Part shown: one piece after another, positions 1 to 8,472 of the stretch
Layout of the letters: each line of letters opens with the position of its first letter
How positions within the stretch are numbered: the stretch's first letter is position 1
Source: Dehalococcoidia bacterium
Lineage (GTDB): Bacteria > Chloroflexota > Dehalococcoidia > Tepidiformales > Tepidiformaceae
DNA: 34,845 nt
Direction: 5' to 3'
Assembly (NCBI GenBank): GCA_022827945.1
Contig: JAJEIT010000019.1
Coordinates: 1 to 34,845, forward strand
Program-made: the position numbers and the translations under genes
The notes under the pieces: model-generated
Seen by the model: the letters and a program-made list of their open reading frames with translations, nothing else
What the model was told of the DNA's origin: nothing
Database searches by the model: none

Positions 1-855
<855 letters not shown>

Positions 856-864
856 CCGTTGCCC

Positions 865-1359
865 CTAGCCCCGCGTCTTCCCGATGGTGGCCCACTGCGC
901 GCCCGTGGCCGCCACCAGCTCGTCCGTACCTGTGCCGAATAGCGCGTCGCTCGCCCCCGCCGCCGCCCACACCCGCGAGAACCGCGCCAGGCTGTCGTCC
1001 GCGATCAGGTCCCAGTCCCCGGGCAGGCCTACAGGCGGCACGCCTCCCACGCGGTAGCCCGTCAACTCGAACACCTGGTCCGCCGTTGCCATCTTCAGCC
1101 GCTTGCGGGACACGCCCAGCAGCCGCGCCAGCGCCGCCGTGTCCGCCTGCCGGTCGCCCGCTACCAGCGCCGCGGTCGGCCGCCCGTCCGCCAGCAAGAT
1201 GAGCGTCTTCACGATCTGTCCCAGCTCGCACCCCAGCGCGTTTGCGGCGTCCTGTGCCGTCGCCGTGCCGTCCGCGAACCGCTCGACAGGCGACTCGATG
1301 CCGCACGCGCGCAGCGCCTCTGCCACCCGCTCCGGCCCGCTCGCGTCCCCTTCGCTCAC
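865..1359 (-). CDS. YbaK/ProX-type aminoacyl-tRNA deacylase
   Basis: A single-domain 164-aa protein of the YbaK/EbsC family, which hydrolyses mischarged aminoacyl-tRNAs (typically Cys-tRNAPro) in trans. The family lysine is present in IVKTLILLAD (K51), and the substrate-loop glycines and proline are in GYRVGGVPP (G105, G106, P108). The size is normal for a free-standing editing protein. I chose the GTG start because it overlaps the stop of the upstream methyltransferase by 4 bases (GTGA), implying translational coupling. A longer open frame runs upstream but lies wholly inside the methyltransferase gene. Exact substrate specificity (Cys, Ala or Ser on tRNAPro) cannot be read from the sequence. 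It converges on clpX with a 9-base gap. Confidence 0.88.
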   Translation of the reverse strand: MSEGDASGPERVAEALRACGIESPVERFADGTATAQDAANALGCELGQIVKTLILLADGRPTAALVAGDRQADTAALARLLGVSRKRLKMATADQVFELTGYRVGGVPPVGLPGDWDLIADDSLARFSRVWAAAGASDALFGTGTDELVAATGAQWATIGKTRG

Positions 1360-2087
1360 GCCGGCCTCTTCCCGATGAAGATGCGCTGGCCCGGATACTC
1401 CTCCGGCTCGAAGGGAGGATACGTGCTCGCCTCGAACCCGGCCGCGCGCAGCGCCTCCAACCACTCCTCTTCGGCGAACAGCCCCTCGATGCAGTGGTCG
1501 TGCTCGACTCGCACCGAGCCGTCCGCTTCGAGCAGTGTGTAGACGAGGTCGACCTCGTACAGCGAGTCGTCCGGGTCCTCGTCCCGTACCCATTCCAGGT
1601 AGCGCAGCGCCCGCCCGTCGGCGCCGTCGTGCCCGCCGTGATCGGTGCCGGGCTGGAAGCTCTCGCGGACATAGTCCGGGGCGAACAGCGCCGCCCCGCC
1701 CGGACGCAGGTGCGTGAACGCGGTCACCGCCGCCGCCCGGATGTCCTCGAGCTCGGTCAGGTACACCACTGCGTCGTGGACGAACACCACGTCAAAGGTG
1801 CGGCCCAGCCTCACCGTGCGCATGTCGCCCTGGATGTGCTCGCACTCGGGGTTGATGGTGCGGCTCTGCGCCAGCATCTCCGGCGACAGGTCCGTAAGCG
1901 TGCAGGTGAACCACTGCTTCAGGTGCGAGGCGTTGTTCCCGCCCCCCGAACCCAGTTCCAGCAGCGTGACGGCGGGTCCGTCGCATGACTCGACCAGCCC
2001 CTTGCGGTAGTGCGTGGCCTCGGCCACGTACTCCCCGGGCGCGGTCAGCAGGTGGAACCAGTCGGCGAGATCGGAGTAGAGACGCAT
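1356..2087 (-). CDS. class I SAM-dependent methyltransferase, substrate unknown
   Basis: A 243-aa protein with a Rossmann methyltransferase domain. Motif I is LLELGSGGGNN (residues about 42-52), an acidic strand-2 segment LTDLSPEML follows, and then a motif-IV-like stretch FDVVFVHDAVVYL. The C-terminal half (LEWVRDED... VYTLLEADGSVRVEHDHCIEGLF) resembles small-molecule methyltransferases with a substrate-covering antiparallel sheet, but I do not recognise a specific substrate. I chose the ATG at 2087 rather than an in-frame ATG 33 bases upstream. A TACGAT box lies 10 bases before the chosen start and the longer version adds only an Arg-rich tail. There is no Shine-Dalgarno, so the mRNA may be nearly leaderless. 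It is divergent from tlyA and translationally coupled to the YbaK gene. Confidence 0.85.
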   Translation of the reverse strand: MRLYSDLADWFHLLTAPGEYVAEATHYRKGLVESCDGPAVTLLELGSGGGNNASHLKQWFTCTLTDLSPEMLAQSRTINPECEHIQGDMRTVRLGRTFDVVFVHDAVVYLTELEDIRAAAVTAFTHLRPGGAALFAPDYVRESFQPGTDHGGHDGADGRALRYLEWVRDEDPDDSLYEVDLVYTLLEADGSVRVEHDHCIEGLFAEEEWLEALRAAGFEASTYPPFEPEEYPGQRIFIGKRPA

Positions 2088-2097
2088 GCGGGCCGCG

Positions 2098-2127
2098 ATC
2101 GTACCCCGCCGCCCGCGCACAGCCCAA
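2098..2127 (-). promoter_or_regulatory. putative promoter of the methyltransferase-YbaK unit
   Basis: Read on the minus strand, a -35-like TTGGGC (2122-2127) is separated by 18 nt from a -10-like TACGAT (2098-2103). The -10 box ends 10 nt before the ATG, so transcription would start within a few bases of the codon. Only half of the -35 matches consensus. The position and the absence of a Shine-Dalgarno are the main support. Confidence 0.45.
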
Positions 2128-2143
2128 AGATGCGCTCATGCGC

Positions 2144-2149
2144 TAGCCT
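2144..2149 (+). promoter_or_regulatory. putative -10 box of tlyA (leaderless arrangement)
   Basis: TAGCCT is followed by exactly 7 nt and then the tlyA ATG at 2157, with no Shine-Dalgarno between. With a normal -10-to-start distance the transcript would begin at or next to the ATG. No convincing -35 is seen. The same geometry recurs at other operon heads in this window. Confidence 0.4.
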
Positions 2150-2156
2150 TACGCGG

Positions 2157-2900
2157 ATGGCTCGCGTTCGCGCCGACCAGTTGCTCGTCCACCGGGGCCT
2201 CGCAGAGTCTCGCGAGATCGCCCGGCGGCTCATCATGGCCGGGCGCGCCCGCAGCGGCACCCTCACCCTCGTGAAGCCCGCCACCATGCTGGACGAAGGC
2301 GCGCCGCTCGACCTCTCCGAGCTCGAGCCCTACGTCAGCCGCGGCGGCCGCAAGCTCGAAGCCGCCCTCGACACCTTCGGCGTCAACCCGAGTGGTCTCC
2401 GCTGCCTCGATGTCGGCGCCTCCACCGGTGGCTTCACCGATTGTCTGCTGCAGCGCGGCGCCGTCTCCGTGCTCGCCGTTGACGTCGGTCGAGGACAGCT
2501 CCACCAGCGCCTGCGGGAGGATCCGCGCGTCACTTCCATGGAGCGCACGAACGCCCGTGACCTCCCCGAGCTCCCGCCCCTCGACCTGTTCGTCGCCGAC
2601 GTCTCCTTCATCTCGCTCCGTAAGGTGCTGCCCTCCGTCGCCTCCCGCCTCCCCGCCCGCACGCCCGGCGTGGTCCTGCTGAAGCCCCAGTTCGAGGCCG
2701 GTCCCGCCGACGTGCCCCGCGGCGGCGTCGTTCGCGACGATGCCGTGCGCCGCCGCGTGCTCGACGAGTTCCAGGAGTGGGCGCTGGACGAAGGTTGGGA
2801 CGTGCTCGATTCCGTCGACTGCGCGATCACCGGCGATCGCGGCAACCGTGAGATAGTCGTGTACATGCGCACACCGGCCGGCGCGGAGGCATCGTGCTGA
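2157..2900 (+). CDS. tlyA: TlyA family rRNA (cytidine-2'-O)-methyltransferase
   Basis: TlyA methylates 2'-OH of cytidines in 16S and/or 23S rRNA; in mycobacteria its loss gives capreomycin resistance. The 247-aa protein has the expected two domains. The first is an S4-like RNA-binding domain (residues about 3-60, RADQLLVHRGLAESREIARR). The second is an FtsJ/RrmJ-type Rossmann domain opening with SRGGRKLEAAL, motif I LDVGASTGGFTDC (about 84-96), then VLAVDVGRGQL, FVADVSFISL and LLKPQFEAG. The start is the ATG directly before ARVRADQLL; upstream codons in the same frame overlap the divergent methyltransferase. It leads a tlyA-nadK-recN run, an arrangement common in several bacterial phyla, and its stop overlaps the nadK GTG by 7 nt. 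Long-recognised haemolysin annotations for this family are historical. Confidence 0.94.
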   Translation: MARVRADQLLVHRGLAESREIARRLIMAGRARSGTLTLVKPATMLDEGAPLDLSELEPYVSRGGRKLEAALDTFGVNPSGLRCLDVGASTGGFTDCLLQRGAVSVLAVDVGRGQLHQRLREDPRVTSMERTNARDLPELPPLDLFVADVSFISLRKVLPSVASRLPARTPGVVLLKPQFEAGPADVPRGGVVRDDAVRRRVLDEFQEWALDEGWDVLDSVDCAITGDRGNREIVVYMRTPAGAEASC

Positions 2901-3748
2901 AGCGCGTCCTTGTCCTGCGACCCGAAGGCGTCGAGCCTGCCCTCGTCCTCGCCGGGCGCATCGCCGATGCCTGCGAGCAGGCCGGCGTCGAGGTGCGGGT
3001 GGCGGGCGCCTGGGGTCACGTCCCCGCCGAGGCCCTCGCCGGGGCCGAGTTGATCATCTGCGCCGGCGGCGACGGCACGGTGCTGCGCGCCGCCCGCCTC
3101 GCCGTGCCCCGCCCCATTCCCATCCTCGGCGTGAACATGGGTCGCCTCGGCTTCCTGACCTCCCTTAACCGCGACGCCTTCTTCGACCAGTTCGACCGCA
3201 TCGTCGCCGGTGAGTGGGAGACCGAGGAGCGCCTCATGGTTGCCGCAACCGTCACCGAGGGCGAGGCTGCCGGACGCTCCTTCCACGGCCTCAACGACAT
3301 CGTCCTCAGCCGCCGCTCCCCCGGCCGCCCCGTCTACGTCGAGCTGGCGGTCGATGGCGACCGCGTCGCCCTCTATCGCTGCGACGGCATGATCGTGGCG
3401 ACCCCGACGGGCAGCACCGGCTACTCCCTCAGCGCCGGCGGCCCCATCCTCTCCCCAGTCGAACGCCACCTCGTCGTGACGCCTGTCTCCGCCCACCTCG
3501 CCATCGGCCGCTCGCTCGTGCTGGAACCGTCCTCGACCGTCACCCTGAGCGTTCGCTCCGACGAGGGCGCCATCCTCACCGTCGACGGCCAGGAGGATCT
3601 GCGCCTCGCCGGCGGCTCCCGCGTCTCCCTCACCGCCAGCGAGCACGCCGCCTGCTTCGCCCTGCTCGACCCACCCTCGTCCTTCTTCGGACACCTCGCC
3701 GAGCGCCTCGAGGTGCAGCTCAGCAGCGCCATGAACAACGGTGATTGA
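2894..3748 (+). CDS. nadK: NAD kinase
   Basis: ATP- or polyphosphate-dependent phosphorylation of NAD to NADP, the only de novo route to NADP in most bacteria. The 284-aa cytoplasmic protein shows the diagnostic GGDGT motif (residues 58-62), the NMGRLGF segment (81-87) and the TPTGSTGYS conserved block (170-178), followed by the C-terminal all-beta domain with GQEDLRL. It starts with GTG, overlapping the tlyA stop, and its own stop overlaps the recN GTG by 8 nt, so the three genes are very likely co-translated. Length is normal for the family and no key residue is missing. Confidence 0.96.
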   Translation: MLKRVLVLRPEGVEPALVLAGRIADACEQAGVEVRVAGAWGHVPAEALAGAELIICAGGDGTVLRAARLAVPRPIPILGVNMGRLGFLTSLNRDAFFDQFDRIVAGEWETEERLMVAATVTEGEAAGRSFHGLNDIVLSRRSPGRPVYVELAVDGDRVALYRCDGMIVATPTGSTGYSLSAGGPILSPVERHLVVTPVSAHLAIGRSLVLEPSSTVTLSVRSDEGAILTVDGQEDLRLAGGSRVSLTASEHAACFALLDPPSSFFGHLAERLEVQLSSAMNNGD

Positions 3749-5423
3749 GCAGCTCACCGTCACCGGATTCGCCGTCGCCCGCGACGTCACCCTCGCCCCC
3801 GGTCCCGGCCTGAACGTCATCACCGGCGAAACCGGCGCCGGCAAGTCGATCATCGTCGATGCCCTCGACTTCCTCTTCGGCGGCCGGCATGGCCGCGGCG
3901 TCGTTGCCGACGGCGCCGAGAGCGCCCGCGTCCGTGCCAGCGTGCGCACCCCCGACGACGCCCTCACGGTCGAGCGCACGGTGCGCCTCTCGGGGCGCAC
4001 CGCCGGCCGCATCGGGGACGACAACGCCCCCGCCGACCGCCTCCGCGAGCTGGGCGCTCGCGTTATCGACATCCACGGACAGTCCGAGCAGCTCACGCTG
4101 CTGCGGCCCGCCGTGCAGCTCGCCGTCCTCGACGCCTTTGGCGGCCTGCGCGACCAGCGCGACGCGCTCACCGCCCAGGTCCGCGAGCTGCGCGCCCTCC
4201 GCCGCGAGATCGAAGCCATCGGAGCCGACTCGCGCGAGCGCGAACGCCTCCTCGACCAGCTCCGCTTCGAGGTCGACGAGATCGCGCAGGCCGGCCTTGT
4301 TCCCGGCGAGGATGATGCCCTGCGCCGCGAGCAGCGCCGTCTTGCCAGCATCGAGCGGCTGCTGGCCGCCTCCGCCACGGCCCTGGAGGCGCTCGACGCG
4401 CCGGCGATCGCCGAGGCCGTCGCCGCCCTCGAGGAGATTGCCGAGGCCGATCCCGACGCCACGGGCCTCGTCGCCGAGGGCGTCACGCTCGAGCAGGCTG
4501 CCGCCGACCTCGGCCGCTCCCTCCGCGCTTACCGCGAGGCGCTCGAGGACGACCCGGAGCGCCGCGAGGCCATCGATGCCCGTCTCGACCTCATTGCCCG
4601 TCTCCGCCGCAAGTACGGCGAGAGCGTCGAGGCCATCCTCCAGTACGAGTCGTCGGCGCGGGAGCGGCTGCGGGCCATGGAGACCGCGGGCTCGTCGCTC
4701 GAAGAGCTCCGTGAGCGCGCGGAAGCCCTCGCGGGGTCGGCGGCGGAGGCCGCCGCCTCCCTCTCGCTCGCCCGGCGCGAGGCCGCGAGCCGCCTCATCG
4801 CGGAGGTCGCGGCTGAGCTGGCCCGGCTGGAGATGCCCGGCGCCTCCCTCGCCGCCGGATTCGCCTGCGAGGACGCCCCCGACGGCCTCGCCGTCACCCT
4901 CCCCGACTACGAGGTCGTCGCTCCCGATGCCGCCTCCTCCGGCGACGGCGAGCCCGGCCGCCGTGCCTTCACCGAGTCCGGCGTCGACCAGATGGAGCTG
5001 CTGGCTTCGTTCAATCCCGGCTCCCCGCCCCGACCCCTCCGCAGCGTCGCCAGCGGCGGCGAAACCTCGCGCTTCCTGCTTGCCCTTACGACCGTGCTCG
5101 GCGCCGCGGCCGAGCCCCGCCTCGTCGTCCTCGATGAGGTCGACGAGGGCGTTGGTGGGCGCGCCGGCTCCGTCGTCGGCGAGGCCCTCCGCCGTCTCGC
5201 CGAGCGCCACCAGGTGCTCTGCGTGACTCACCTGCCGCAGGTCGCCGCCTACGGCGCCCGCCACTTCGTCGTGACCAAGGCCAGCGACGACGACCGCACC
5301 TGGAGCGACATCGAGGAGGTCGAGGGCGAGGCGCGCCTGCGCGAGCTGGCGCTCATGCTCGGCGGCGACACGCCCGCCAACCGGACGGCAGCGGCGGATC
5401 TACTGCGGGCCGCGGGAGAGTGA
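3741..5423 (+). CDS. recN: DNA repair protein RecN
   Basis: SMC-like ATPase that acts early in double-strand-break repair, gathering broken ends for RecA. The 560-aa protein has Walker A GETGAGKS (29-36), a Q-loop segment IDIHGQSEQLTLL, a long central helical region rich in Arg/Glu/Ala heptads (about 150-380, coiled coil), the ABC signature SGGETSRFLLAL (from residue 438) and Walker B LVVLDEVDEGVGG (D465/E466). It ends with the D-loop/H-loop region VLCVTHLPQVAAYG. GTG start, overlapping nadK. It ends 4 bases from the convergent molybdoenzyme gene, with a small hairpin over the junction. Confidence 0.96.
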   Translation: MIEQLTVTGFAVARDVTLAPGPGLNVITGETGAGKSIIVDALDFLFGGRHGRGVVADGAESARVRASVRTPDDALTVERTVRLSGRTAGRIGDDNAPADRLRELGARVIDIHGQSEQLTLLRPAVQLAVLDAFGGLRDQRDALTAQVRELRALRREIEAIGADSRERERLLDQLRFEVDEIAQAGLVPGEDDALRREQRRLASIERLLAASATALEALDAPAIAEAVAALEEIAEADPDATGLVAEGVTLEQAAADLGRSLRAYREALEDDPERREAIDARLDLIARLRRKYGESVEAILQYESSARERLRAMETAGSSLEELRERAEALAGSAAEAAASLSLARREAASRLIAEVAAELARLEMPGASLAAGFACEDAPDGLAVTLPDYEVVAPDAASSGDGEPGRRAFTESGVDQMELLASFNPGSPPRPLRSVASGGETSRFLLALTTVLGAAAEPRLVVLDEVDEGVGGRAGSVVGEALRRLAERHQVLCVTHLPQVAAYGARHFVVTKASDDDRTWSDIEEVEGEARLRELALMLGGDTPANRTAAADLLRAAGE

Positions 5424-5424
5424 C

Positions 5425-5440
5425 GCGCTAGGAGTAGCGC
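5425..5440. terminator. short hairpin at the recN / molybdoenzyme convergent junction
   Basis: GCGCTA (5425-5430) and TAGCGC (5435-5440) form a perfect 6-bp stem with a GGAG loop. The left arm contains the stop codon of the minus-strand gene and lies 2 bases after the recN stop. There is no T-tract on either side. It could work as a weak bidirectional terminator or 3'-end stabiliser. Confidence 0.4.
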
Positions 5441-6021
5441 TGTTCCTTCCAGGGGTCGCCGTACATGTGGTACCCGTACATCTCCCAGAACCCGGGCCGG
5501 TCCTCGTCGATGAACTGCATGCCGCCGATCCACTTCGCGCTCTTCCAGAAATAGAGGTGGGGCACCACGAGGCGTATCGGCCAGCCGTGCTCCTTCGTCA
5601 GCGGCTCGCCGTCGTGGCTCCGCGCGAAGAGCACGCCCTCCGCCAGCAGGTCCTCCAGCGGCACATTCGTCGTATAGCCGCCGTAGCTGTGGACCATCAC
5701 GACCTTCGCCTCGGGCTTCACCTTCACCGCGTCGTACAGCGCGCGGAAGGGAACGCCCTCCCAGTTGTTGTCGTATTTGCTCCACGTCGTCACGCAGTGG
5801 ATGTCGCTCGTGTCGGTCGTGTTCCCCAGGGCGTTGAACTCGTCCCAGGTGAACTTGCGCTCCTCCTCGACGAGCCCCCAGACGTGGAAGCGCCACGTCT
5901 CCGTGTCGAGCCGCGGGATGGCGCCGTAGTGAAGCACCGGCCAGCCGGCCGTGAGCCGCTGACCGGGCGGTAGCCGGAGCCTGCCGTCGGGGCGCACTTC
6001 GCGCGTCGCGCTCTGGGACAT
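5428..6021 (-). CDS. sulfite-oxidase-like molybdopterin-dependent oxidoreductase
   Basis: A compact 197-aa protein of the oxidoreductase molybdopterin-binding (SUOX-fold) family, similar in length to YuiH/MsrP-like proteins. The molybdenum-ligating cysteine is C76 in DIHCVTTWS. Other family features are the RLDTETWRFHVWGLV entry strand, VVMVHSYGGYTTNVPLEDLL, the Arg-containing HGWPIRLVVPHLYFWKSAKW and the C-terminal YGYHMYGDPW. No Tat signal, heme domain or dimerisation domain is present, so it is probably cytoplasmic and accepts electrons via unknown partners. The start is an ATG with a GGAG about 9 nt upstream. The physiological substrate is unknown. A molybdate importer encoded 12 kb away could supply the cofactor metal. 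Confidence 0.88.
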   Translation of the reverse strand: MSQSATREVRPDGRLRLPPGQRLTAGWPVLHYGAIPRLDTETWRFHVWGLVEEERKFTWDEFNALGNTTDTSDIHCVTTWSKYDNNWEGVPFRALYDAVKVKPEAKVVMVHSYGGYTTNVPLEDLLAEGVLFARSHDGEPLTKEHGWPIRLVVPHLYFWKSAKWIGGMQFIDEDRPGFWEMYGYHMYGDPWKEQRYS

Positions 6022-6050
6022 CCGCTGAACTCCACAAACGGTGTGACCCC

Positions 6051-6080
6051 AGCCTACGGGCGCTCGCGCGACTGCGGCAA
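6051..6080 (-). promoter_or_regulatory. putative promoter of the molybdoenzyme gene
   Basis: On the minus strand TTGCCG (6075-6080) and TAGGCT (6051-6056) are separated by 18 nt. The predicted transcript would have a leader of about 25 nt containing GGAG before the ATG at 6021, unlike the leaderless units elsewhere in the window. The boxes match consensus only moderately. Confidence 0.4.
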
Positions 6081-6103
6081 GGCCGCGCACGTTAAGGCGG
6101 CAG

Positions 6104-6895
6104 TCACTGGCGCCGCCCGTTGCGGTTGGCCGCGCGCCACAGCCCGAGCCACTGCTCGAACGAAACGACCCCCGGTCGCGCGTCACGCTCGATCCCGAGC
6201 GACCGGGCCGTCCGCTTAAACTGCTCGTATCCAAGCACGCCCGCGAGGTTTCGGCGCACGCTCCCTCGGCCCTGCGAGAAGCCCTCCCGGACGAAATCGT
6301 TCCAGCGGCCCGCCTCCGGGGCCGCGACGAGCGGTTGGCGGCGCAGCCGGGCCGTGAGCAGCACACAGTCCGTTCTGGGAGGTGGCACGAAGTCCCGCCG
6401 GCGCAGCGCCAGCGCCACCCGGAACTCGAACCACGGCTTGGCGAGCACCGACACCATCGTCTCCTCCCCGAACCCGCCCCACCGCATCGCGGCGTCGCGC
6501 GACACGATCAGGTGGATGGAGCGCGGCCGGTTCCGCGCTCCGAGCAGGAGCCGCATCGCCTCCGAGGTGTGCGCGAAGGGCAGGTTCGCGACCACCTCGT
6601 ACCGGTCGCGCCGGGGGAGCCGAGCCTCGCGGAAGTCGCCGAGTACCGGGCGAACGCGAGGCTCGCCATCGAACCGTCCCCGTAGCCGCTGCCAGAGCCG
6701 CCGGTCTCGCTCGATCGCGACCACCTTCCCCGCGCGTCCCAGGATGGCCGCCGTCAGGGTGCCCTCGCCCGCGCCGAACTCGTACACGAGCGCGGGTGGC
6801 GACAGGCCTGTCGAGGTGACGATGCGCTCCGCGACCTTCTCGTTGCGGAGCCGGTGCTGGGAGAGCGTTGTGGCAAGAGGGGAGCGTCTGGGCAT
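6104..6895 (-). CDS. Erm-type 23S rRNA adenine N6-methyltransferase
   Basis: A member of the KsgA/Erm superfamily. In Erm enzymes mono- or dimethylation of A2058 of 23S rRNA protects against macrolides, lincosamides and streptogramin B. The 263-aa protein shows the N-terminal SQHRLRN element (residues 12-18; the family has SQNFL or SQHFL), motif I EFGAGEGTLT (39-48), AIERD (60-64), GDF (86-88) and catalytic motif IV NLPF (104-107). A C-terminal helical domain containing QGRGSVRRNLAG follows. The start context (erm-like tail ahead of SQH) and motif IV favour Erm over the housekeeping KsgA. KsgA normally carries NLPY and a different C-terminus, but a KsgA-related function cannot be fully excluded. 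The gene stands alone, with 191 bases of non-coding DNA upstream and no resistance or mobile genes nearby. Confidence 0.82.
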   Translation of the reverse strand: MPRRSPLATTLSQHRLRNEKVAERIVTSTGLSPPALVYEFGAGEGTLTAAILGRAGKVVAIERDRRLWQRLRGRFDGEPRVRPVLGDFREARLPRRDRYEVVANLPFAHTSEAMRLLLGARNRPRSIHLIVSRDAAMRWGGFGEETMVSVLAKPWFEFRVALALRRRDFVPPPRTDCVLLTARLRRQPLVAAPEAGRWNDFVREGFSQGRGSVRRNLAGVLGYEQFKRTARSLGIERDARPGVVSFEQWLGLWRAANRNGRRQ

Positions 6896-7086
6896 TGCGG
6901 GAACCTCGCCGCGCGCAGACGTGTCCGAAATGGAAAGAGAGCTTGGGAATGCGGCGGCGACTCAGCCCGATCCAAGCCGTCGGGCGGTGGGCGAACCGGG
7001 GGCGCCCTCGGGGCGGCCCGGGCGCTAGCTGCGAGTCCTGCCTGCTGCCATTCCGCCAGTGAGCGTACGGCTGCTCCCTGCCTCGA

Positions 7087-8256
7087 TCAACGCGCGCCCT
7101 GCCGGTCGTGGCGCCGAAGCATGGCGGTGGCAGTGGCCGTGAGCGGCCCCGCGCGCTGCGCCTCGCGCGCATAGCTCGACTCGCCCCGCTGCACCGCGAA
7201 CAGCGATGACCACAGGAACGGCGTGTACTCGCTCGCCAGCATCCAGGGCCGCCGCGCGCGCTTGAGCATCCCGTAGAACATGTAGGCGATGCCCCGCGCC
7301 GCATCCAGCTCCGGCTGGATCTCGTCCTCCAGCTCCTCCTGGTAACGACGCATGTCGCCGTCGCCCGCGATCGCCCGCAGCGCCGCCCGCGCCGCCAGCC
7401 GCCCCGAGTGGATCGCGTAGGAGATGCCTTCCGCCGTGAACTCGTCCGCCAGCCCGGCCGCGTCCCCCGCGAGCACAACGCGCTCCCCCGCCACCGTCTC
7501 CCCGCCCCGCCGGAAGCGGATCTTGTGCCCCCGCGCTATCTCGACCTCCGCTTCCCGCAGCCCCAGCCGCTCCAGGTAGCGCTCTACCAGCGCCTTCATC
7601 CGCCCCGCCTCCTCCTGTGGCAGCACGATGCCGATCGAGAGCAGCTCCGCCTTCGGGAAGAGCCACGCGTATCCCCATGGGTCGTACCCGAGGTCGATCA
7701 GCGTCGTCGCCTCCCCCACGGAGGCGTCACTCGGGCGGCCCCGCACCTCCACCTCCCAGGCCGCGCACTCCGCCAGGTCGCCCCCCAGCCCCGCCATCCG
7801 CCCCACCGGCGAATGCGCCCCGTCCGCGCAGATCAGCGTCTCCGCCTCCGCCTCGAAACCGTCGGCTCGGATGCGCGCCCGCCCGTTCAGGTCGAGCTCT
7901 CGCACGACCGTGCCCGTCCGCAGCTCCGCGCCTGCGCGCTGCGCGTGCTCCAGCAGCAGCATGTCGAAGCGGTCGCGCATGACCATGCGCGCGAACGGCC
8001 CTCGCGAGCGCTTCGTGAACGCCATCTTCCCCCGCGCCGACATCTCGATCCGCGAGACCGAGTCCTCGACCACGCTGTCGATGGGAAACGGCAGCATCCG
8101 CTCCGCGCGCAGGGGAACACCGCCCCCGCAGGCCTTGTAGCGCGGCCACTCCGCCCGGTCGACCACGAGCACCCGCGCGTCCGCCGCGGCCAGCTCGCGA
8201 GCCGTCGTGCTCCCCGCCGGTCCCGCCCCCACCACGATCGCGTCGAATGTGCCCAT
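7087..8256 (-). CDS. geranylgeranyl reductase family FAD-dependent oxidoreductase
   Basis: A 389-aa flavoprotein of the GGR/ChlP group, which saturates isoprenoid chains (archaeal-type lipids, chlorophyll phytyl chains, menaquinone side chains). The FAD-binding GAGPAGS lies at residues 10-16 with D33 at the end of strand 2. The family motif KACGGGVP lies at 41-48. The second FAD motif VVLAGDAAGLADEFTAEGISYAIHSG is intact, as is the PKAELLSIGIVL substrate-domain strand. In a bacterium without archaeal lipids, a role in menaquinone or polyprenol saturation is the simplest guess. The ATG is preceded by TAGAAT plus 6 nt and no Shine-Dalgarno. Its neighbours suggest no pathway. Confidence 0.86.
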   Translation of the reverse strand: MGTFDAIVVGAGPAGSTTARELAAADARVLVVDRAEWPRYKACGGGVPLRAERMLPFPIDSVVEDSVSRIEMSARGKMAFTKRSRGPFARMVMRDRFDMLLLEHAQRAGAELRTGTVVRELDLNGRARIRADGFEAEAETLICADGAHSPVGRMAGLGGDLAECAAWEVEVRGRPSDASVGEATTLIDLGYDPWGYAWLFPKAELLSIGIVLPQEEAGRMKALVERYLERLGLREAEVEIARGHKIRFRRGGETVAGERVVLAGDAAGLADEFTAEGISYAIHSGRLAARAALRAIAGDGDMRRYQEELEDEIQPELDAARGIAYMFYGMLKRARRPWMLASEYTPFLWSSLFAVQRGESSYAREAQRAGPLTATATAMLRRHDRQGAR

Positions 8257-8262
8257 TCCGCG

Positions 8263-8268
8263 ATTCTA
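8263..8268 (-). promoter_or_regulatory. putative -10 box of the geranylgeranyl-reductase-like gene
   Basis: On the minus strand TAGAAT is followed by only 6 nt and then the ATG at 8256, with no Shine-Dalgarno. This fits a leaderless transcript. No good -35 is visible. Confidence 0.4.
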
Positions 8269-8340
8269 GCGCGGCCCCCCTTCACCGCCTTCCGCCAAAT
8301 CACGATGTATAGTGAACAATTGAGCGCAAGGGGGATGCCC

Positions 8341-8430
8341 ATGCCGATGCAGTACTTCCTGATCAACACCATCCCCGTCGTCGTTACCGCCGCCGCCCTT
8401 GGCTGGATCATCGGCGACCTCGTCTGGTAA
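8341..8430 (+). CDS. 29-aa hydrophobic membrane peptide
   Basis: A short reading frame ending in TAA encodes a peptide with one predicted transmembrane helix (about residues 5-27: FLINTIPVVVTAAALGWIIG) and a polar start. AAGGGGG at 8328-8334 lies 6 nt before the ATG at 8341, an ideal Shine-Dalgarno distance. An earlier in-frame ATG at 8335 would directly abut it. A TATAGT box lies at 8308-8313. The Shine-Dalgarno, the hydrophobic pattern and the independent position between two genes support it being real. No function can be assigned. It is 42 bases upstream of the next gene and may be co-transcribed with it. Confidence 0.5.
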   Translation: MPMQYFLINTIPVVVTAAALGWIIGDLVW

Positions 8431-8458
8431 GGCCTTGCCCCTGCAGCCCGCGGGCGCG

Positions 8459-8464
8459 TACCGT
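8459..8464 (+). promoter_or_regulatory. putative -10 box of the Cse60-like gene
   Basis: TACCGT is followed by 8 nt and the ATG at 8473. The intervening bases are C/G-rich and lack a Shine-Dalgarno, the same geometry as other proposed leaderless starts in the window. Confidence 0.35.
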
Positions 8465-8472
8465 CCCGCGCC

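Noticed and set aside
2330-4486. 718-codon open frame antisense to tlyA-nadK-recN
   Set aside because: All three plus-strand genes have complete catalytic motifs; the antisense product has no recognisable domain and a biased composition.
7025-7051. An 8-codon frame (MAAGRTRS) upstream of the Erm gene, possible attenuation leader peptide
   Set aside because: It lacks the known stalling motifs (IFVI, IAVV, RLR), is about 130 bases from the Erm start, and no paired hairpins hiding the Erm start were evident.
7408-8430. 340-codon plus-strand frame ending in the 29-aa membrane peptide
   Set aside because: Most of it is antisense to the GGR-like gene. Only its last 30 codons have their own Shine-Dalgarno and a hydrophobic pattern.
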